Assembly: GCA_030407085.1 (NCBI GenBank)
Contig: CM059587.1
Span: 100,869,001 to 100,933,000, forward strand
Source of the DNA: Trichopria drosophilae
Taxonomy: Eukaryota > Arthropoda > Insecta > Hymenoptera > Diapriidae
DNA: 64,000 nucleotides
Reading direction: 5' to 3'
Shown here: positions 33,091-46,761 of the stretch, in pieces
How positions within the stretch are numbered: the first letter of the stretch is position 1
Layout of the letters: every line of letters begins with the position of its first letter
Notes under the pieces: model-generated
What the model was told of the DNA's origin: nothing
What the model saw: only the letters and a program-made list of their open reading frames with translations
The model's database searches: none
Made by a program: the position numbers and the translations under genes

Positions 33091-34699
33091 CAATAGTTCA
33101 GGTTTCTAATCTTATGGTTTTATTTTGAAAATCGCATTCAATTTTAAACAACTTGTTAAATAATTCTAAAGACAGATCTGCTAAACAGAATTAACTAAAA
33201 CTTAAAATTGAACATAATTAAATAATGTTTAAATTAAAATTTTTCATTTCATATTTTATACGTTATTTTATTAACTATAATTATATGTTTAACAATGTTG
33301 TCAAAAATACATTTACTTCCACTAACGTAACATCTCTTATATCTCATAAATAACAATTTATCTGGTATTATTATGTAGAATTAGAATGCTAAACCGAATA
33401 AACGGGAATGAATCAATTGTTTTCAATAAACTATTAAAAAGCAATTATAACATCAGCTCTAAAACCAGGAAACTTATTAGTTCAATAATTTATCGAGAAT
33501 TCCCGATCTGCATTTAATCAAGTCCGGCTAGAATGTCATTCATAATGCAACGCTTGGAACTTTCATTAGAATTAAATGTGATCGATATAATATAGGGCAT
33601 TCTGTGCCAAGCTGACCACTATAATTTTTCATGGTTTATTAGTACATACCTGAAGAAAATTGAAATGCTAGAAAAAATAAATTGTAATAAAATGTTTAAA
33701 TTTTAAAGATTTTTTAACGATATTTTTCATAAAAATTAACTACATTTTCATTATCATAGATAAAAAACTGTTTTTATGTTTCGCAGTCAATTTTTCAGTC
33801 AATTCCCTACGAAATTTGGAATAACAAACATTAAAAGTCACTAGACTAATATTAAATAGTGCTTTAATAATCTTAAATAAAAAGGCCACTGGCTCGAATT
33901 ATTTTATATGTAACTCAAGTGTCAACTGAATAGTGTTCCCTCTAATACACAGTGTAACTTGCAATCCAGGACTTTTCTAGTCCGATTTTTTGGGCTATTT
34001 ATCATAAAAAAATTAGCGATCTATTTATCAGAAGATTTGGAAATTTTATAGAATGAACAAGTACGAAATATTTTGTCATTTTGGGTGCACAGAAAGACCA
34101 TTTTTCATATTTCTAATAAACTTACACGATATTTTGTTATTTTGAGGTTAGAAAGTTGCGGAATAAGAAAACTTTTGTAACATTCATGATATCATGTTAA
34201 AATATAAATAATTTCAAACTAAATTTATTGAAATAAGAACAGTGTGCTTTGTACACTTATTAAATAAGAACTGTATTATCTACAAAGTTTTGTAAAATCA
34301 GTACTTAGATACCTTGTGAATATTATTCGAAATAATAAAAATATTTTGTTGTAGAAATGTACGGGTAAAATGAAAGAATTTCCTACCACTTGCGAGAATC
34401 CACTACAATAGCGCACCTATTGAGCACTAAGTTAACTTTAGGAATATATTCAGAATGCAATATATACAATGATACACTTATTTAAAAATGGATAAAACAT
34501 ATAGGCTGGTCAAACTCCATTAGTTCTGGTCGCAAATTGAATGAGTTTAATATTGCGTCGAGTCTTTTTACTTTAGTATTTAAATACTCAAATTTTCTAC
34601 TAATTTAAATTATAAAATAAAACTAATAATATACTGAAATCAAACTACCATTCGCTACTGATACAATCAATTGATCTAGTTGAAATAACACCTTAAATT

Positions 34700-34828
34700 C
34701 ACGATTTTCTATTACGTAATATTTTTAAATCAACGCGAAAGACAAAGAAAATTTATTGCTTTGTTAACTTTTTACATAATTTTGAATTGATATTAGTAGT
34801 TAATTCCTTCAATAATTAAATATAGTTT
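34700..34828. repeat. Direct repeat, copy 1
   Basis: About 129 bp (CACGATTTTCTATTACGTAA to AATTAAATATAG) that recur nearly identically at 35256-35385, 556 bp downstream. Noncoding. Confidence 0.8.
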
Positions 34829-35255
34829 GATAATTTCACGAATCTATTTAATTAATTTAGTTAAATAATTTAGTTAAATTAGTTAAATAATGAAATAATA
34901 AATTTTTCAATAAAAGTCCTTTCGTGAAGACAAGCGATTAATTTTTTGAATGCGCCATCAAATTAATCGCTCGATACTTAATTATGAAGCTAATTTAAAG
35001 CAAATAACTAATATACTTCCTATTGAACATCGCAGAAAACGTAAAATATATCGATCGCAGAATTCTTTAAACTTTCTCTGCAAACCTAGTAATTAGCAAT
35101 TAGAACGATTGCTAGCTATTTTCCTGGCTAGAATGAAAGTCAGATGCTTGGTATCTAAGGCATCACAAACGTTGCGGTCAACAAGCCGATTTACCTTGTA
35201 ATATTTAAAATGTTGCTAACATTTTTCACCTGCCCTGAAGAATTTCCAACGATCC

Positions 35256-35385
35256 CACGATTTTCTATTACGTAATATTTTTAAATCAACGCGAAAGACA
35301 AAGAAAATTTATTGCTTTGTTAACATTTTACATAATTTTTTAATTGATATTAGTGGTTAATTCCTTCAATAATTAAATATAGTTT
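35256..35385. repeat. Direct repeat, copy 2
   Basis: Second copy of the 34700-34828 sequence, with a handful of differences. The surrounding sequence differs, so this is a segmental duplication rather than an array. Confidence 0.8.
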
Positions 35386-35389
35386 TTAA

Positions 35390-36830
35390 TATTTATTATT
35401 TTAAGTTTTTATTGCTTTTTGAATATTAAATGTGTACTACCTTCCGTGTCAAATATAAAATTTTCAAATATTATCAGTAACGTGGTAGAAGATAGTCTCC
35501 CATGTATTTTCTTTTAAAATGTAGAGGTTTCTCGGATATTGCTATAATCTAATTTCCGTACGTGGTCAACCCCTCGGGGGCTCCTAAACCTGGTCGGTCG
35601 ATAATGGCATTTCCTCAAGGATAAAGTCGAAATATTTTGTTTTGTCAATTTTAATAAAAATATAATTATTCAAAAACTTGAAATGCTAAATAAATTAAGA
35701 ACGTGGAAAAATCGACTGCCTTTTTCATTTTGACAGTGGATATGAATGAATGGTTTTTTACAATTTATTTTATAAAACATTCAACTTTAACAATGTTTAG
35801 TCATTTGGTGTTATTTCTTACACTTGTGAAATGATTCTTTTATAAACAAAAAATATACTAATAAACATTCATTTATAAGTTATAAATACCTTCATAGTAT
35901 AGGCTTGTTTTTCAATATGTTCTTTTGTAAAATGGTATAACTAATTTGTACGGGAGAGAGTACGGTCGTAATTTGTTGTCTACAAGTCCCGCAGAAGGCC
36001 CATACTGCCCCCTCCCCCCCCTTAAATGGCAGACATTTTTTTCAATAGTCCAACTATGGCATATGTTCCAAATTACGAAAAGCGTATTGTGATTGTTTCA
36101 AACAATCAAATAATAATAGATTAATTGAATTTATAATGTATTTTACATCATGCTATTTATAATGTGTGCTTTGACAAATTGGAAATGCATTTCTAAAAAT
36201 TCAATATGGCGTATTCAACATGGCGTGTCGAAGAGACCATGTCTTACCCGATAAATTAAAAAGACTTCTGAGATTTTTATGGAAATTTAGGATTATTGTA
36301 TTTTTGATGTGACAAATTTCAGTATAACATAAAATTTAAACGTACGAGCTGTAAAAATAACTGCCACTTTCTAAAAAAATGAAAAATTTTACCAAATTAG
36401 TTATTTTTTAAACTAATATAAATAAACTACAATAAGTTAAAATTGTTGTTTACAAATTAAATTTTAAATTCTTTTTAAAGAAATATTTTATTTTCTTATC
36501 ATTTCCTTGATGTTGAATTTGACATGTTACCCAATGGTCATGATCAATAAGTCTGCAACACTTTAGTATTTTTTTGAACCTATAATTATTATATAAGAAC
36601 TTTCGCAGTTATTTTAATAATTGTTAACTGTCAATATTAAAATTTGATCAGATTCGTGATCAGCTAGTATCAAAATGTAATGAATGTAATTTTCCGGAAG
36701 AATTATTTTTTAGGGAAGTGACAGTTAGATTAAAACTAGTTAGTCAAAGTTTAAATTTGATGTCGTATTTGGATTCGTCAGAACAAAAGAACAGAATCAC
36801 TAAATTTTTATTCATATTGGAGCAGTTTAT
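35390..36830. other. Gene-free stretch
   Basis: No gene seen. A degenerate TTCAATATGGCG module lies near 36207 and a C-run near 36010. Confidence 0.4.
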
Positions 36831-36837
36831 TCTAATT

Positions 36838-36911
36838 TAGCGCATAAAACATGGTCTCCTCAACCACTGTGCGGTAATCGAAAGTTCCCGGGTTCAAATC
36901 CCGGTGCGCTA
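36838..36911 (+). pseudogene. tRNA-like sequence, probably a tRNA pseudogene
   Basis: TAGCGCA pairs perfectly with the closing TGCGCTA. A perfect T arm follows, CCGGG-TTCAAAT-CCCGG. A TGGT-CTCCTCA-ACCA hairpin could be an anticodon arm with CCT (Arg), but then the D arm is almost absent and the variable region is long. So the 3' half is tRNA-like and the 5' half is degenerate. Confidence 0.5.
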
Positions 36912-36919
36912 CAGGTTTG

Positions 36920-39030
36920 TTTCGTTCGGACCTCATTTTTTTTTAAATAAAAGAATGATAAAAAATTGTACAAAATTGTCATAATGTTACAATCGAAAAT
37001 TTGTGTTCGAACACTTGCAAATTATTTCTGAACATTTGATGTGGATAGTTTAATTGTTCATTTATTATCTTAATAAAACTGGTTTCTCGTGTACTTTACA
37101 AAGATAGTATTATTAATGGTTTTATCGGTTTCCTTAATAGAGATTCCGTCAACTACATTCCCCGTACTATTTATAATCTGTCTTTTCGATACATTATATC
37201 AAAAATACTTGTATTTTTCATCTCTTAATACACATTCCATCAAATATAATAAATGCGATTTTAACAATAAATTTGGCACCGACGAGTCGAAAATATTTAT
37301 TTATATATTGTTTCGTTGAAGAACGATTTTGAAGGCGCTAAAAGTAGTTGCCGATTGAGTTCAAATTTTAATTTTATTTTTTTATATTATATTATTATAC
37401 GAAGTTTATATTATATTTTAAATCAAAATTTACACTAAGATTGAGAGTTCTAAATGTACTAAAAAATGCAATTTCCAAAATATTATAAAACATAATTTTT
37501 ATATTTAGTCTTGATTACCAGCTTCAGCATGATTTTGAATCCTAAATTCTATATTTCATCAGCTGCAATAACTTTCTGGGAGTATTTAAAATCACTACAA
37601 TGTAAAAACTACTTTATCTTCAGTTTAATTCATCTAGAGTAAAATTTTTAATAACAAAATTACTTTCTATAAAGTTTTTTTTGTTTCGATTAATAACCGC
37701 AAATAATCACATATAGATTACATTAAATAATACAGTTCATGTAAATATCTGTCTAGTTACTGCTGCTTTCTGCATTTTATTATAATAAATAAAACAACCT
37801 AACATTTATTGTATAATACTCCTAAGTATGTCCTAACGTAGTTAGACTTTTCGCCACTAGGTGCGGTGCGACGTATTTCTTATCATCTTCGCGCAAGCAG
37901 CTACATACCGTTTTAGAAATGAATTTTAATTTGGTCAATAATGTGACTATATTAGTTACCATTTTTCTTTTCAATACAAAAAAATAAATAAACTAACAAA
38001 CCTTCGTTCTAGAAACATGAAAAGTAAACGACACAATGTAACTAAAAATTACTAAAATGTTACCAATATTCGTGTTATCTAACGATGTTTTTTTGACTTT
38101 ACTGTTTCGTAAAATTAATAAACTATAACAAAATTGTTTTGAAATAGAAACATTCAATGTTTGTTTAAAAGAAACGATAATTCGTTTAATACTTTTCAGT
38201 TTAAGAAAATAAAAAATTGAATCGTAATGATTAATAAATCATTAAAATAAAACTGGTACTGTACAATAAAAATTATATTTAAACAATAAGTGTCTTACGA
38301 TATTAAAAACAAGATTAAAAAATATGAATGAAAATAGTTTGTACATTTTCCTTATTATGGCATCTATAATTTACAAAAATAAAGGAGTATAGACAAAAGC
38401 TTCCGAATTAGTCCGAAATTAACCGATGGAATACGAGGTGTCAATCACCCTCTCTCCTCGTTACTCTTCTATTCGTTGTAGTGACGACAGATGTCTCTGG
38501 TTTTCGCTTTTTCGCGCATGCTAATAACTTCGACAAATGTATTACATATGTTAGCCAAGTGGAACAAAATTCAAAACGCACCGACAGACGACAGTATATG
38601 TTTATATATTTTCCGTAAGTCATGGAATATCTTCGATCGTGGAATATGGAACATAAAAAGTAAATACACGGAATAAAAATAAATTACTTTACTTACCTTA
38701 TAAGGAATACGTGATGATTTAGGAATTTTTAGCAGTTAAAATCAAGAATATCAAATATAAAGTTAATTTTTAAAAGTAAACACGTTGTCTTTCATCAGAT
38801 CGTTTTTGTCCCAAATTAAAAGTATTTTTCGAAAGTATTATTATATATTTATTGAATATTGATATAACTAATCTCTCTTCTAATATCAATAATTCACTAA
38901 ATTGCAGTTATCAACAAAGTATGTCGTCAACGAAGATACAAATGTCATAGCGTTACACCGCTATTAACAAATGTTAACAAAAGGTGATTCATCTATGACC
39001 CCAGGAAAGAGGGACGTAAAAAATGTCCGT
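36920..39030. other. Gene-free stretch
   Basis: Only short AT-rich frames; no support for a gene. Confidence 0.4.
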
Positions 39031-39039
39031 CGTTTTCAA

Positions 39040-39780
39040 GCCTCGAAAAAAAAAATCGAACCCAAGTGTGACACATCTAGGTTGTATACGAAAAATCACT
39101 AGTGCTCCTCGTGTACTCACATGCGATATGCGTTCAGCGTCTTTGACATATCTGTCCGACCCATGGATGCCGGCTAATTGTCTTCCAGGACTCTGACGTA
39201 ATTTGCCGTGTACTTAGCCACGGATATACGAGGTAATAAAAAAAACAACGTTCAACGTACTATTCCAGCACACATCCCTCACTATCGCTATGTACACCCC
39301 TGCATATATCGATCACTTCTGGTATACGTCTGGCATCCGAGCACTCGCGCCTCCTCGCGTGTCTGGGAGTGATTTCTTTTTTGGTTATGACTGATGGACG
39401 GGGTAGGACGGTGCTTGTGTATTGTCTAGCCTGCTTTTCCACGGGAAAAGCTATTTTCGTATAAAAATATAAATGATTGTTCGAGGTGAATGCTACGGGG
39501 AGGGGATGCTCTTTATGAGCTTCTCTCTCGCGCTTAGCTTGCCTCACTGAGGGTAATGCATTACACTTTTGCGCCCCCGATCTTAGGATTTTAGTCCAGT
39601 CAGTGGATTGCGCAAGCGTACCGTATATACATGACATACAAGTCAGTGGGTGACTTCGATCCAACGATCACCCATGCTTGTGAAGGCACCTGGCGCGAGC
39701 GAGGGTGGTCACCCTATACCAGCATCTGAATGGGAATCGAACCGGCGGCAAATCGCTTTGAATTCGAGTTGCACTTCATT
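39040..39780. other. GC-richer island of unknown nature
   Basis: Clearly less AT-rich than its neighbours, with an open minus-strand frame of 134 codons (39664-39260) whose product matches nothing I recognise and looks low-complexity basic. It could be a promoter or UTR region, a SINE cluster or an old element. The tRNA-like piece at 39727 lies at its right edge. Confidence 0.35.
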
Positions 39781-39782
39781 CA
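39727..39782 (-). pseudogene. Truncated tRNA-like remnant
   Basis: Minus strand: a B-box GGTTCGATTCCC, with TGAATG and CATTCA able to pair as an acceptor stem. Only 56 nt, so no D arm. Could be a SINE head. Confidence 0.25.
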
Positions 39783-40344
39783 AACGTATTTATACAAAGT
39801 AATCAGTCTACAGTAATTTTTCAATTTGCTTAAAAAATGACTAATTTCTGTTCCATAATGGTCTTTCAAATGTAAACTGTACAATATGTAAATGCTCGCC
39901 ATCTTTTATATACTGGAGGTGGCACTGCCTATGATGCCTTTCTTAAAAAGTGTCCCACTTATCGAGGCTCCCCAGTCCCCCCACCTACTTCATACAGTCA
40001 GTTCTGTAATCGTCGTTTAGCGGCTCTTCTAATCCGCAGGTGCAGTAAAAGTGGTGGGATAGGATTACCGCGAACGGTTGAAGGATTTGAAAACTACTAG
40101 AAACTATTATTAAACTAAATCAATCAATAGTATATTTAAAAAAGAATCAATAAAATTATTGTAGTTTTATTTTTTAAACATGTGCTTTGAGACTCGCGCG
40201 GGAATTCCTCGTCACCTCATGTTTACATCGACGTCGTATACGTAATCGGAACTATTCGGGTGTTTTCGGTAGGCACTTGCGACCGTAACCCCACCAAGCG
40301 GAATAATACGGTAACTTAGCGGGGGATTTTAAGAGCTTCTTTAA

Positions 40345-40465
40345 GGGGGTTTAAAGTGGTCCGCCTGTAAGGTACGAATTTTGACTAAAAACGGTAAATA
40401 AAAATGACTGAATCGGTATTTCAAAATTCGGGCTATGTAAAGGTGATTTTAATTATTATACGTGG
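40345..40465. repeat. One-ended copy of the TTAA family
   Basis: After TTAA (40341-40344): GGGGGTTTAAAGTGGTCCG, then about 110 bp matching the left end of 23217-24893. A short CCTAACCTAACCTAA run lies at 40622-40636 a little further on. Confidence 0.55.
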
Positions 40466-41154
40466 ACTCGTGGGTCGAGTAGGGTGACTCAGATGGTTAC
40501 ACGTCAAAATATTATGGCAAAATAATACAAATATAAAATGGCACACACAAAAATATCAAATTAGAAAATATCACGTCGAAATTTTACTGCGTACAAATTT
40601 ATTAATACACACGTGCCAATACCTAACCTAACCTAATCTAATGTAATCTAACCAAAACTAACTAAATTAGAAGCTAAATAGAAGGAAAATAAATAGATTG
40701 GGATCTGACATGGGGGCGTGGCTTAATTAAAATTTTTCAAAATGGCGGCGATAAGCCCAAGTTTTGTGTTGAGTATATTGGAGGATAGACAAATTTTGTG
40801 AATCATGATAGTTACATTACAAAAAATTTGCAATTGTGCTGGTACCAACCTAGCAGCACGAAAATTTGTTGAAGGGGTGAAAGTTTTAAACGCTGGTCAT
40901 ATTATTAAGTGCGGGAAAAATGTGTAAACATCGGAAATGACACTTGCAGCTTCCCTGCGTTTTGTTTGCAAACATCGCAATTGAAAGGAAATCCTCATGA
41001 AATTAATGGGGCAGTATCAAATAAGGGAGAGCTTACTTCTTGTGCATGTACATGTAAAGCTGTCACAAGTTAACCTCACAATATGTCAGTATATAATCAT
41101 TTTTCTTAAAATGCAATGAACAAACTTTCATTCACCGGTTTACATTTGTCACTT

Positions 41155-41300
41155 TTAAAGCAATTGTCCACTTTCTCTTTTTTTTCCAAATATAGTTTCA
41201 ATCAAAACAAAGCCTTCCTTTGCCTTTGGGAAGCGATGAAATTGGAGTTGTAGATCCTTTTCTGCTCTACTGTAGCAATCTTTTACTATGCATCGATCTG
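41155..41300 (-). pseudogene. THAP zinc-finger fragment
   Basis: The minus-strand frame RCIVKDCYSRAEKDLQLQFH then RFPKAKEGFVLIE shows the start of a THAP domain: Cys-x4-Cys followed by the FHRFP signature. The later Cys and His zinc ligands are absent before the stop, so the domain is incomplete. THAP domains bind DNA in cell-cycle proteins and in P-element transposases; which one this came from cannot be told. The frame runs upstream to 41451 without similarity I recognise. Confidence 0.6.
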
Positions 41301-41459
41301 TATTTGAGCTTACAAAACGCGGAGAAAATATTCCAACACCCATAATACCAAAATAAATAATTTTTAGATCATAAATATTACTTCCTGCTATGCTTAGCAA
41401 TACAAACTTTGGACTTGCAGAGCTTTCGCGATTTGCCACCAGGTATCGCATATTTCATG

Positions 41460-43825
41460 CAATACCTCAGTAACCATTTAAAACTTAAATAAATACGCTG
41501 TAATTTTTATAGAACATATTTTATCGGTGTAATAAGCAATAAATAATATAAATTGTTACGTAATACTTTGCAATGCATGATTTGTGTCATATCATAATTT
41601 TATAATATGTGACACTATAACATTAATTGATATGCTTTGTCTTCTATTTTTGTCTTGTAATATTGTTACACGATATCGACTCAGCTTCAGTAGCAAAAAC
41701 AATATAGTTACTCGTGTTACCGCTAGACGATAGATGCGTGACATAATGCACGTTCCTTAAAGAAATGTATTTCACTTTAGTACAAAAAAAAATGAAAATT
41801 AGAAATTTTCACACTTTTTCCGCTATTTTTAATAGAAAAAACTGAATGGAGCTCGATTAAAAAATGTTCCCCTAAAACTGCAACTTATTTGTTCACGTTT
41901 GTCCGTAGTTTGGATAGGATCGCTGTCCATCATCCATTTTGCGAAAAATTGACAAAAAAACAAAACAAACAAACAAAAAACAGAGTTTTTCGTACTTTAT
42001 CAGATAAAATACGCCATATTGTTTTTCTGTGGCAAGGATGTGCAATTTGGACCCCATAAATCGATAGAGCATACCCAAAATTAGTAAAATAAGTTGGTTT
42101 CATTATGATAATTTCATTTTTTCATTTGGTAGTAAAAAACTTTGAAAATGAGGTAAAAATCTTTTCATATTAGACGTTAATGGATTCAGGCTGTATTTTA
42201 AATTACTTGCCAAATTGAAATTAAATTTAGTAATAAATGGAGTATACTATAACATTTGTTGGAAAAGTTTTATTTATATTATTTACGAATATTACATTTG
42301 CGTGGCTATTTGTAATTAAATGAAGTGTAAAGTTGATTCAAATTATTTTTAGAAATTTAACCGTTTCAAAATGTTTGAATGCAGAACATAAAAGAGTAGC
42401 TTGTTAAAAAACTCTATGTCACACTAATAAAAGTGCATTAGACATACGAAATTTAAATTGGATATTTTATGCACGTAGAAATGTAAAAAACGTATGCATA
42501 AATGTTTGTGAATTGTTTTATTAAATACAAAAACATTTCCTTAGTTTTAATGCATTTTTTAAACAGCACATAAGTTTAAATAAAAAATTCCTTTCAAATT
42601 TCATTTTATAAGAAAGCGAAAACAATGCATATCAAGTGATCTCTAGTTGAAACTGAAATAAATGTATTTTTAACCTCTACAGTGTAAAAAAAGCAATGCT
42701 GGCACGTTCGAGAGAAACGGTTCGAAGTTTTAATCATTTTCATTTCAGAAACTTTCGATGAAAAGTGTAAATGTGTTAATACTAATTGAAGAATTATTAA
42801 TTATTATTAAATTGAATGGTTGTGTTTTTAATGAATTAACGCGTCGAAGATGTAGGCAAGGAAGAAAATCAATAATTGATGTTCCCTAAACATTGTACAT
42901 ATATTAAAATTATTAAACCAATGTTAAATTCAAAACATCTATTAAATACAAATATTAAAGAAGTTAAAAAATCAATAACTATTCCCTAGAAATAAAAATA
43001 TTTTTTTTTTGTACAATTCTTGTATAACATTCTTATTTATCATGTTAAAGGTATAGGGGAAATGGGAAATATGAAAATCTCATTTATACTGAATATTTTC
43101 TTTTTTTACAACCAAATTCGCACTGACCTTTAATCACACCGATATTATAAACATTGTTTACCTCTGCATTGCTTCTTGAACATGCTTGTTTACATTTACT
43201 ACTTATATTTTCGACCGGTTACGGAGTGGAGTTTTCAATCGTGCACAAAATAATTTAATTCTAAGAAATAGAAATTGGTATATTTTGCTTTACCTCCTCC
43301 GGAATCGACTAAAATATAGAATAATTAAGAAATATTGCTAGCCAAATGATATTATTAGATTGCAGATTGAATGTAATTATTTGGATAAAATTTGCTCCAT
43401 GCACGGTTACGGAGTGGAGTTTTTTCACCATATAAACATAAATATTTCAAATAATATGAAATTTCTACTTTTTTCCTATTATGGTCTTGTTAAACATTGA
43501 TAAATACTATCATATGACCATCATAATTTTTAATAATTTTAAATACTTTCAGAAACGTGTCATTTGTCTTTTTTGGGAGAATCACCCATATACATATTAT
43601 ATGAAAACAAGGTCTAAAAATTGTATGTTTTTACGTTTTAGATAACTGTAAACTATACGTCACGTTTATTATATATACAAGGTGCATCTAACCAGTTTCA
43701 ACCCAAAATTGCTGGCATTTCAAATTTCTTTTTAGGTTTAAAAGTTCAATATTTATACGTGAATTTTCCATAAAAATCGGCGGAGCTATTACAGATAAAT
43801 TTCATTTTTAATATTAATACATTGC
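41460..43825. other. Gene-free AT-rich stretch
   Basis: A short sequence containing TTACGGAGTGGAGTTTT recurs at about 43209 and 43405. Otherwise nothing. Confidence 0.4.
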
Positions 43826-43831
43826 GTCATA

Positions 43832-44190
43832 CACGGTGAGCTTCGATTAAGTTCAACCCAAAAGTTCTTGCACCTCGCGGTTTTTTGTAGGCATATTTTC
43901 AAGATTCGTCTCGCGGTCATTTTAAGCCGTAAATGAAAATGATCGAAAGAGGGAAACTCGAAATATCTTGATTTTTCAATTTTTTTTAAAGGTTATCGTA
44001 GTTATTTTGATGAAAATATTTACAATAGCCTTAAAAAATGTGAAAAATTAAGATATTTCGAGTTTCCCTCTATTGATTATTTTCATTTACGGCCTAAAAT
44101 AACCGCGAGACAAATCTGAAAATATGCCTACAAAAAAAAAACCGCGAGGTGCAAGAATTTTTGGGTTGAACTCAATCGAAGCTCACCATG
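43832..44190. mobile_element. Palindromic MITE (CACGGTGAGC family), 359 bp
   Basis: CACGGTGAGCTTCGATTAAG and its complement at the far end, arms of about 150 bp including ACCTCGCGGTTTTTTGTAGG and CGAAATATCTTGATTTTTC-type sequence. CATA on both sides is a possible 4-bp target duplication. The start of the window carries another copy. Confidence 0.8.
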
Positions 44191-44221
44191 CATACATTTT
44201 TCTTTAAACGGAAAATAGCTG

Positions 44222-44300
44222 AAATTTGTTACTCGGGGATTTTTGGGGTCGTTGATTAAGAATTTGATGTCGATTTTAAAAAATTCAAAATGGCGGACGA
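44222..44300. repeat. Dispersed GATTACGAAT/AATGGCGG module
   Basis: TTACTCGGGGATTTTTGGGG, then TTGATTAAGAATTTGATGTC, then AAATTCAAAATGGCGGACG. Single copy, not palindromic here. Confidence 0.6.
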
Positions 44301-44999
44301 ATTTGTCAAAATCCATCGGATTCGCTTGAAACTGTAGTTTTTGTAGTCGCTGATTACAAATGTGATGTTAGTTTCGAAAAAAAAAATAAGTTTGTTCACA
44401 TTGTAATTTTTTCACCAATATTTTGTTTTCTTACAGAAAGAAGTAATTTTTACAATTCTAGCAAATGTTACCGAATTTCGCATTTTAAATTCTCGTAAAG
44501 TTGGAACACTTGATTCTTCTCGTACTTTTAGAAAGTATCGTCTAGAAATATTTGGTAACAAATAGCCCATGTTTCTTTTAACTTACCAGTCGCGAAAGCA
44601 TAGAATTTACTAATTTCAGTTATGACTATACTAAATGATATAGTTAAGAGATTTAAAAGGTAACTACCATCCGGAAAATACAAGACTTCTAATCTGCCGT
44701 TAGATTTAACCACAAAATGCAGGTGGTATACACGGTGCAGTGCAATGGAATAACCTGCTGCGTGGACCAGGCTCTAAACGGTGATTCATTCGCTACGTCA
44801 TCACGCGCCTGCATATCATGTGCTAATACTAATGTCACAATACAGAAACTACGAGAAAATACCATAATTTACCATACACCTACAATCTTAAAAAATTAAT
44901 ATGAATCTTACATAACTTTTAACAAATTTCTTTCAATTTCATATTTTCAATATTAAAATGTTCTAAACTCAAAATCAAATTTTAATTATAGGTAAAGAC

Positions 45000-46085
45000 A
45001 ATTTATTAACCGAAATGTGTTAGGCGAAAAATCGATAGACTAAAGATCAAAAAGGCAAAACCGAACACCATATATAGCTGTACAATTAAGAGCTTAGTCT
45101 TTTACGAAACAGAAACGAATTGCGTGACGTCGAAAGTCAGTCTTAGTTTGAAACTTTCATGCTTCAAGGGCGATCCGGGGCGGATCGTGAATCCGATATA
45201 ACGTTATTATATTTCACGGAGAATACACACAACTTCCAGAAATACTGCACTTTTTATCGATGATTAATTTGTCATTTAAAGAATAAAATAAAAGAAACCA
45301 ACTGCAGTTAGACTTATTTGTAAAGTGTTAATAAGAGCAATAATTAATTTGCTTTGGCTACATCATTATATTCGTATGACTACTTTAATTGCGAAACTTA
45401 TGTAGTACAATAATTCATATATTTTCATTTATGAAACTATAATTGTAGAAATAGCATGTTAACTACCTTCTACTCCAAAAATGGAACAGACTTAATTATA
45501 ATACAATACTATTAATAATTACTGATTTGAATTATATGTTGCATTTAATATTTATAATGTATAGGTTTCGTTCACTAACTAGAAATAAAATCCTTAATGC
45601 ACCTTGTAATAAATTTATTTAACAAATATTTAATTAAATAATTTAGGACATGAATTACAGATAATGAAAACTATTTAATTAACTAGTGTGTTTACTCAAT
45701 ATTTTTGTGTTAAAGTATGGACATAACTTTAATAAAATATGATTTTTTTTTAAATTTATTACTTGAACGAGGTTTATAATCATGTTACTTTTTCAATTTT
45801 CAAGAGTCATCAAAATGCAGAAATATTACATGTTTTTAAAGATATTCTAGTGATTATCTGTCTTTACCTGAATAGAACCTTTATTAATTTCAAAATTACA
45901 CATATTTTCATTAAATACAGTATTAAGGTCTTCAATAATTCAGTACTAATACAGTAAACTTAACTGAAATTCTAAAGAATATAAGAATAACAAGGAAATG
46001 GTACAAATAAGTAGCAACCACTTTTTATTTGCAACAAATTAAAGTAACTTAACATACTAAAAGACAAATTGTTTAAACAAACAAA
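45000..46085. other. Gene-free AT-rich stretch
   Basis: A small GC-rich patch (45125-45200) without an ORF; the rest is AT-rich and featureless. Confidence 0.4.
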
Positions 46086-46092
46086 ATTTATA

Positions 46093-46458
46093 GCAAAACT
46101 TTATAATAATCTTAAAAATATAAATTTTTATTACATAAGATCAATCGTAATAAAATTGATAAGTGAATTTTTTTAATTGTAACTTTTTAAATATAACTCT
46201 TAAAAAAAAAAAAACAATTCTTACTAATATTGATTCGAAGTCTAAATAATTATGCAATAACATTTGTCAAAGTTATAACAAAACTTTATAATAATCTTGA
46301 AAACGTAAATTATTATTACCTAAAATCAATCATAATAAAATTGATTACTAAATTTTTTAAATTCTAACTTTTTAAATGTAACTCCTTAAAAAAAAAAAAC
46401 AATTCTTATTAATATTGAATCGAAATCTAAATAATTATGTTATTACATTTGTCATCTA
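46093..46458. repeat. Tandem duplication, 185-bp period
   Basis: CAAAACTTTATAATAATCTT begins at 46094 and again at 46279. The two units share a run of A's followed by CAATTCTTA and AATATTGAATCGAA-type sequence. Two copies only. Confidence 0.75.
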
Positions 46459-46761
46459 CATGTAAGTACATCTTAATAATGGTAAGTGATTCAATGAACT
46501 TAAACAAATTGGTAATAAACAAATTTGCAAGTCAAAATCAAGTTCATGAATGCAGTAATAGAATTCATAATTTCTCATAGACATTCCTTCACTATTATTA
46601 CACATTATTACTCATACAATGATAAATAATGCAACTCTATCTTAGATATAAATAGAAAGCTAACATTGTTTCTGAATGACCAAAATAGTAGGTACTTCTT
46701 AAATTGAACAAAAAAAATAACCATGAGAACATATTTTTACTAAAGAAATGTACCTTACATA

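Noticed and set aside
39260..39664. Minus-strand ORF of 134 codons
   Set aside because: No recognisable domain, no splice context, and it lies in a compositionally odd block; not called as a gene.
44717..44899. Plus-strand ORF with several Cys (60 codons)
   Set aside because: No spacing typical of a zinc finger or secreted peptide, no signal peptide, and no support from neighbouring sequence.
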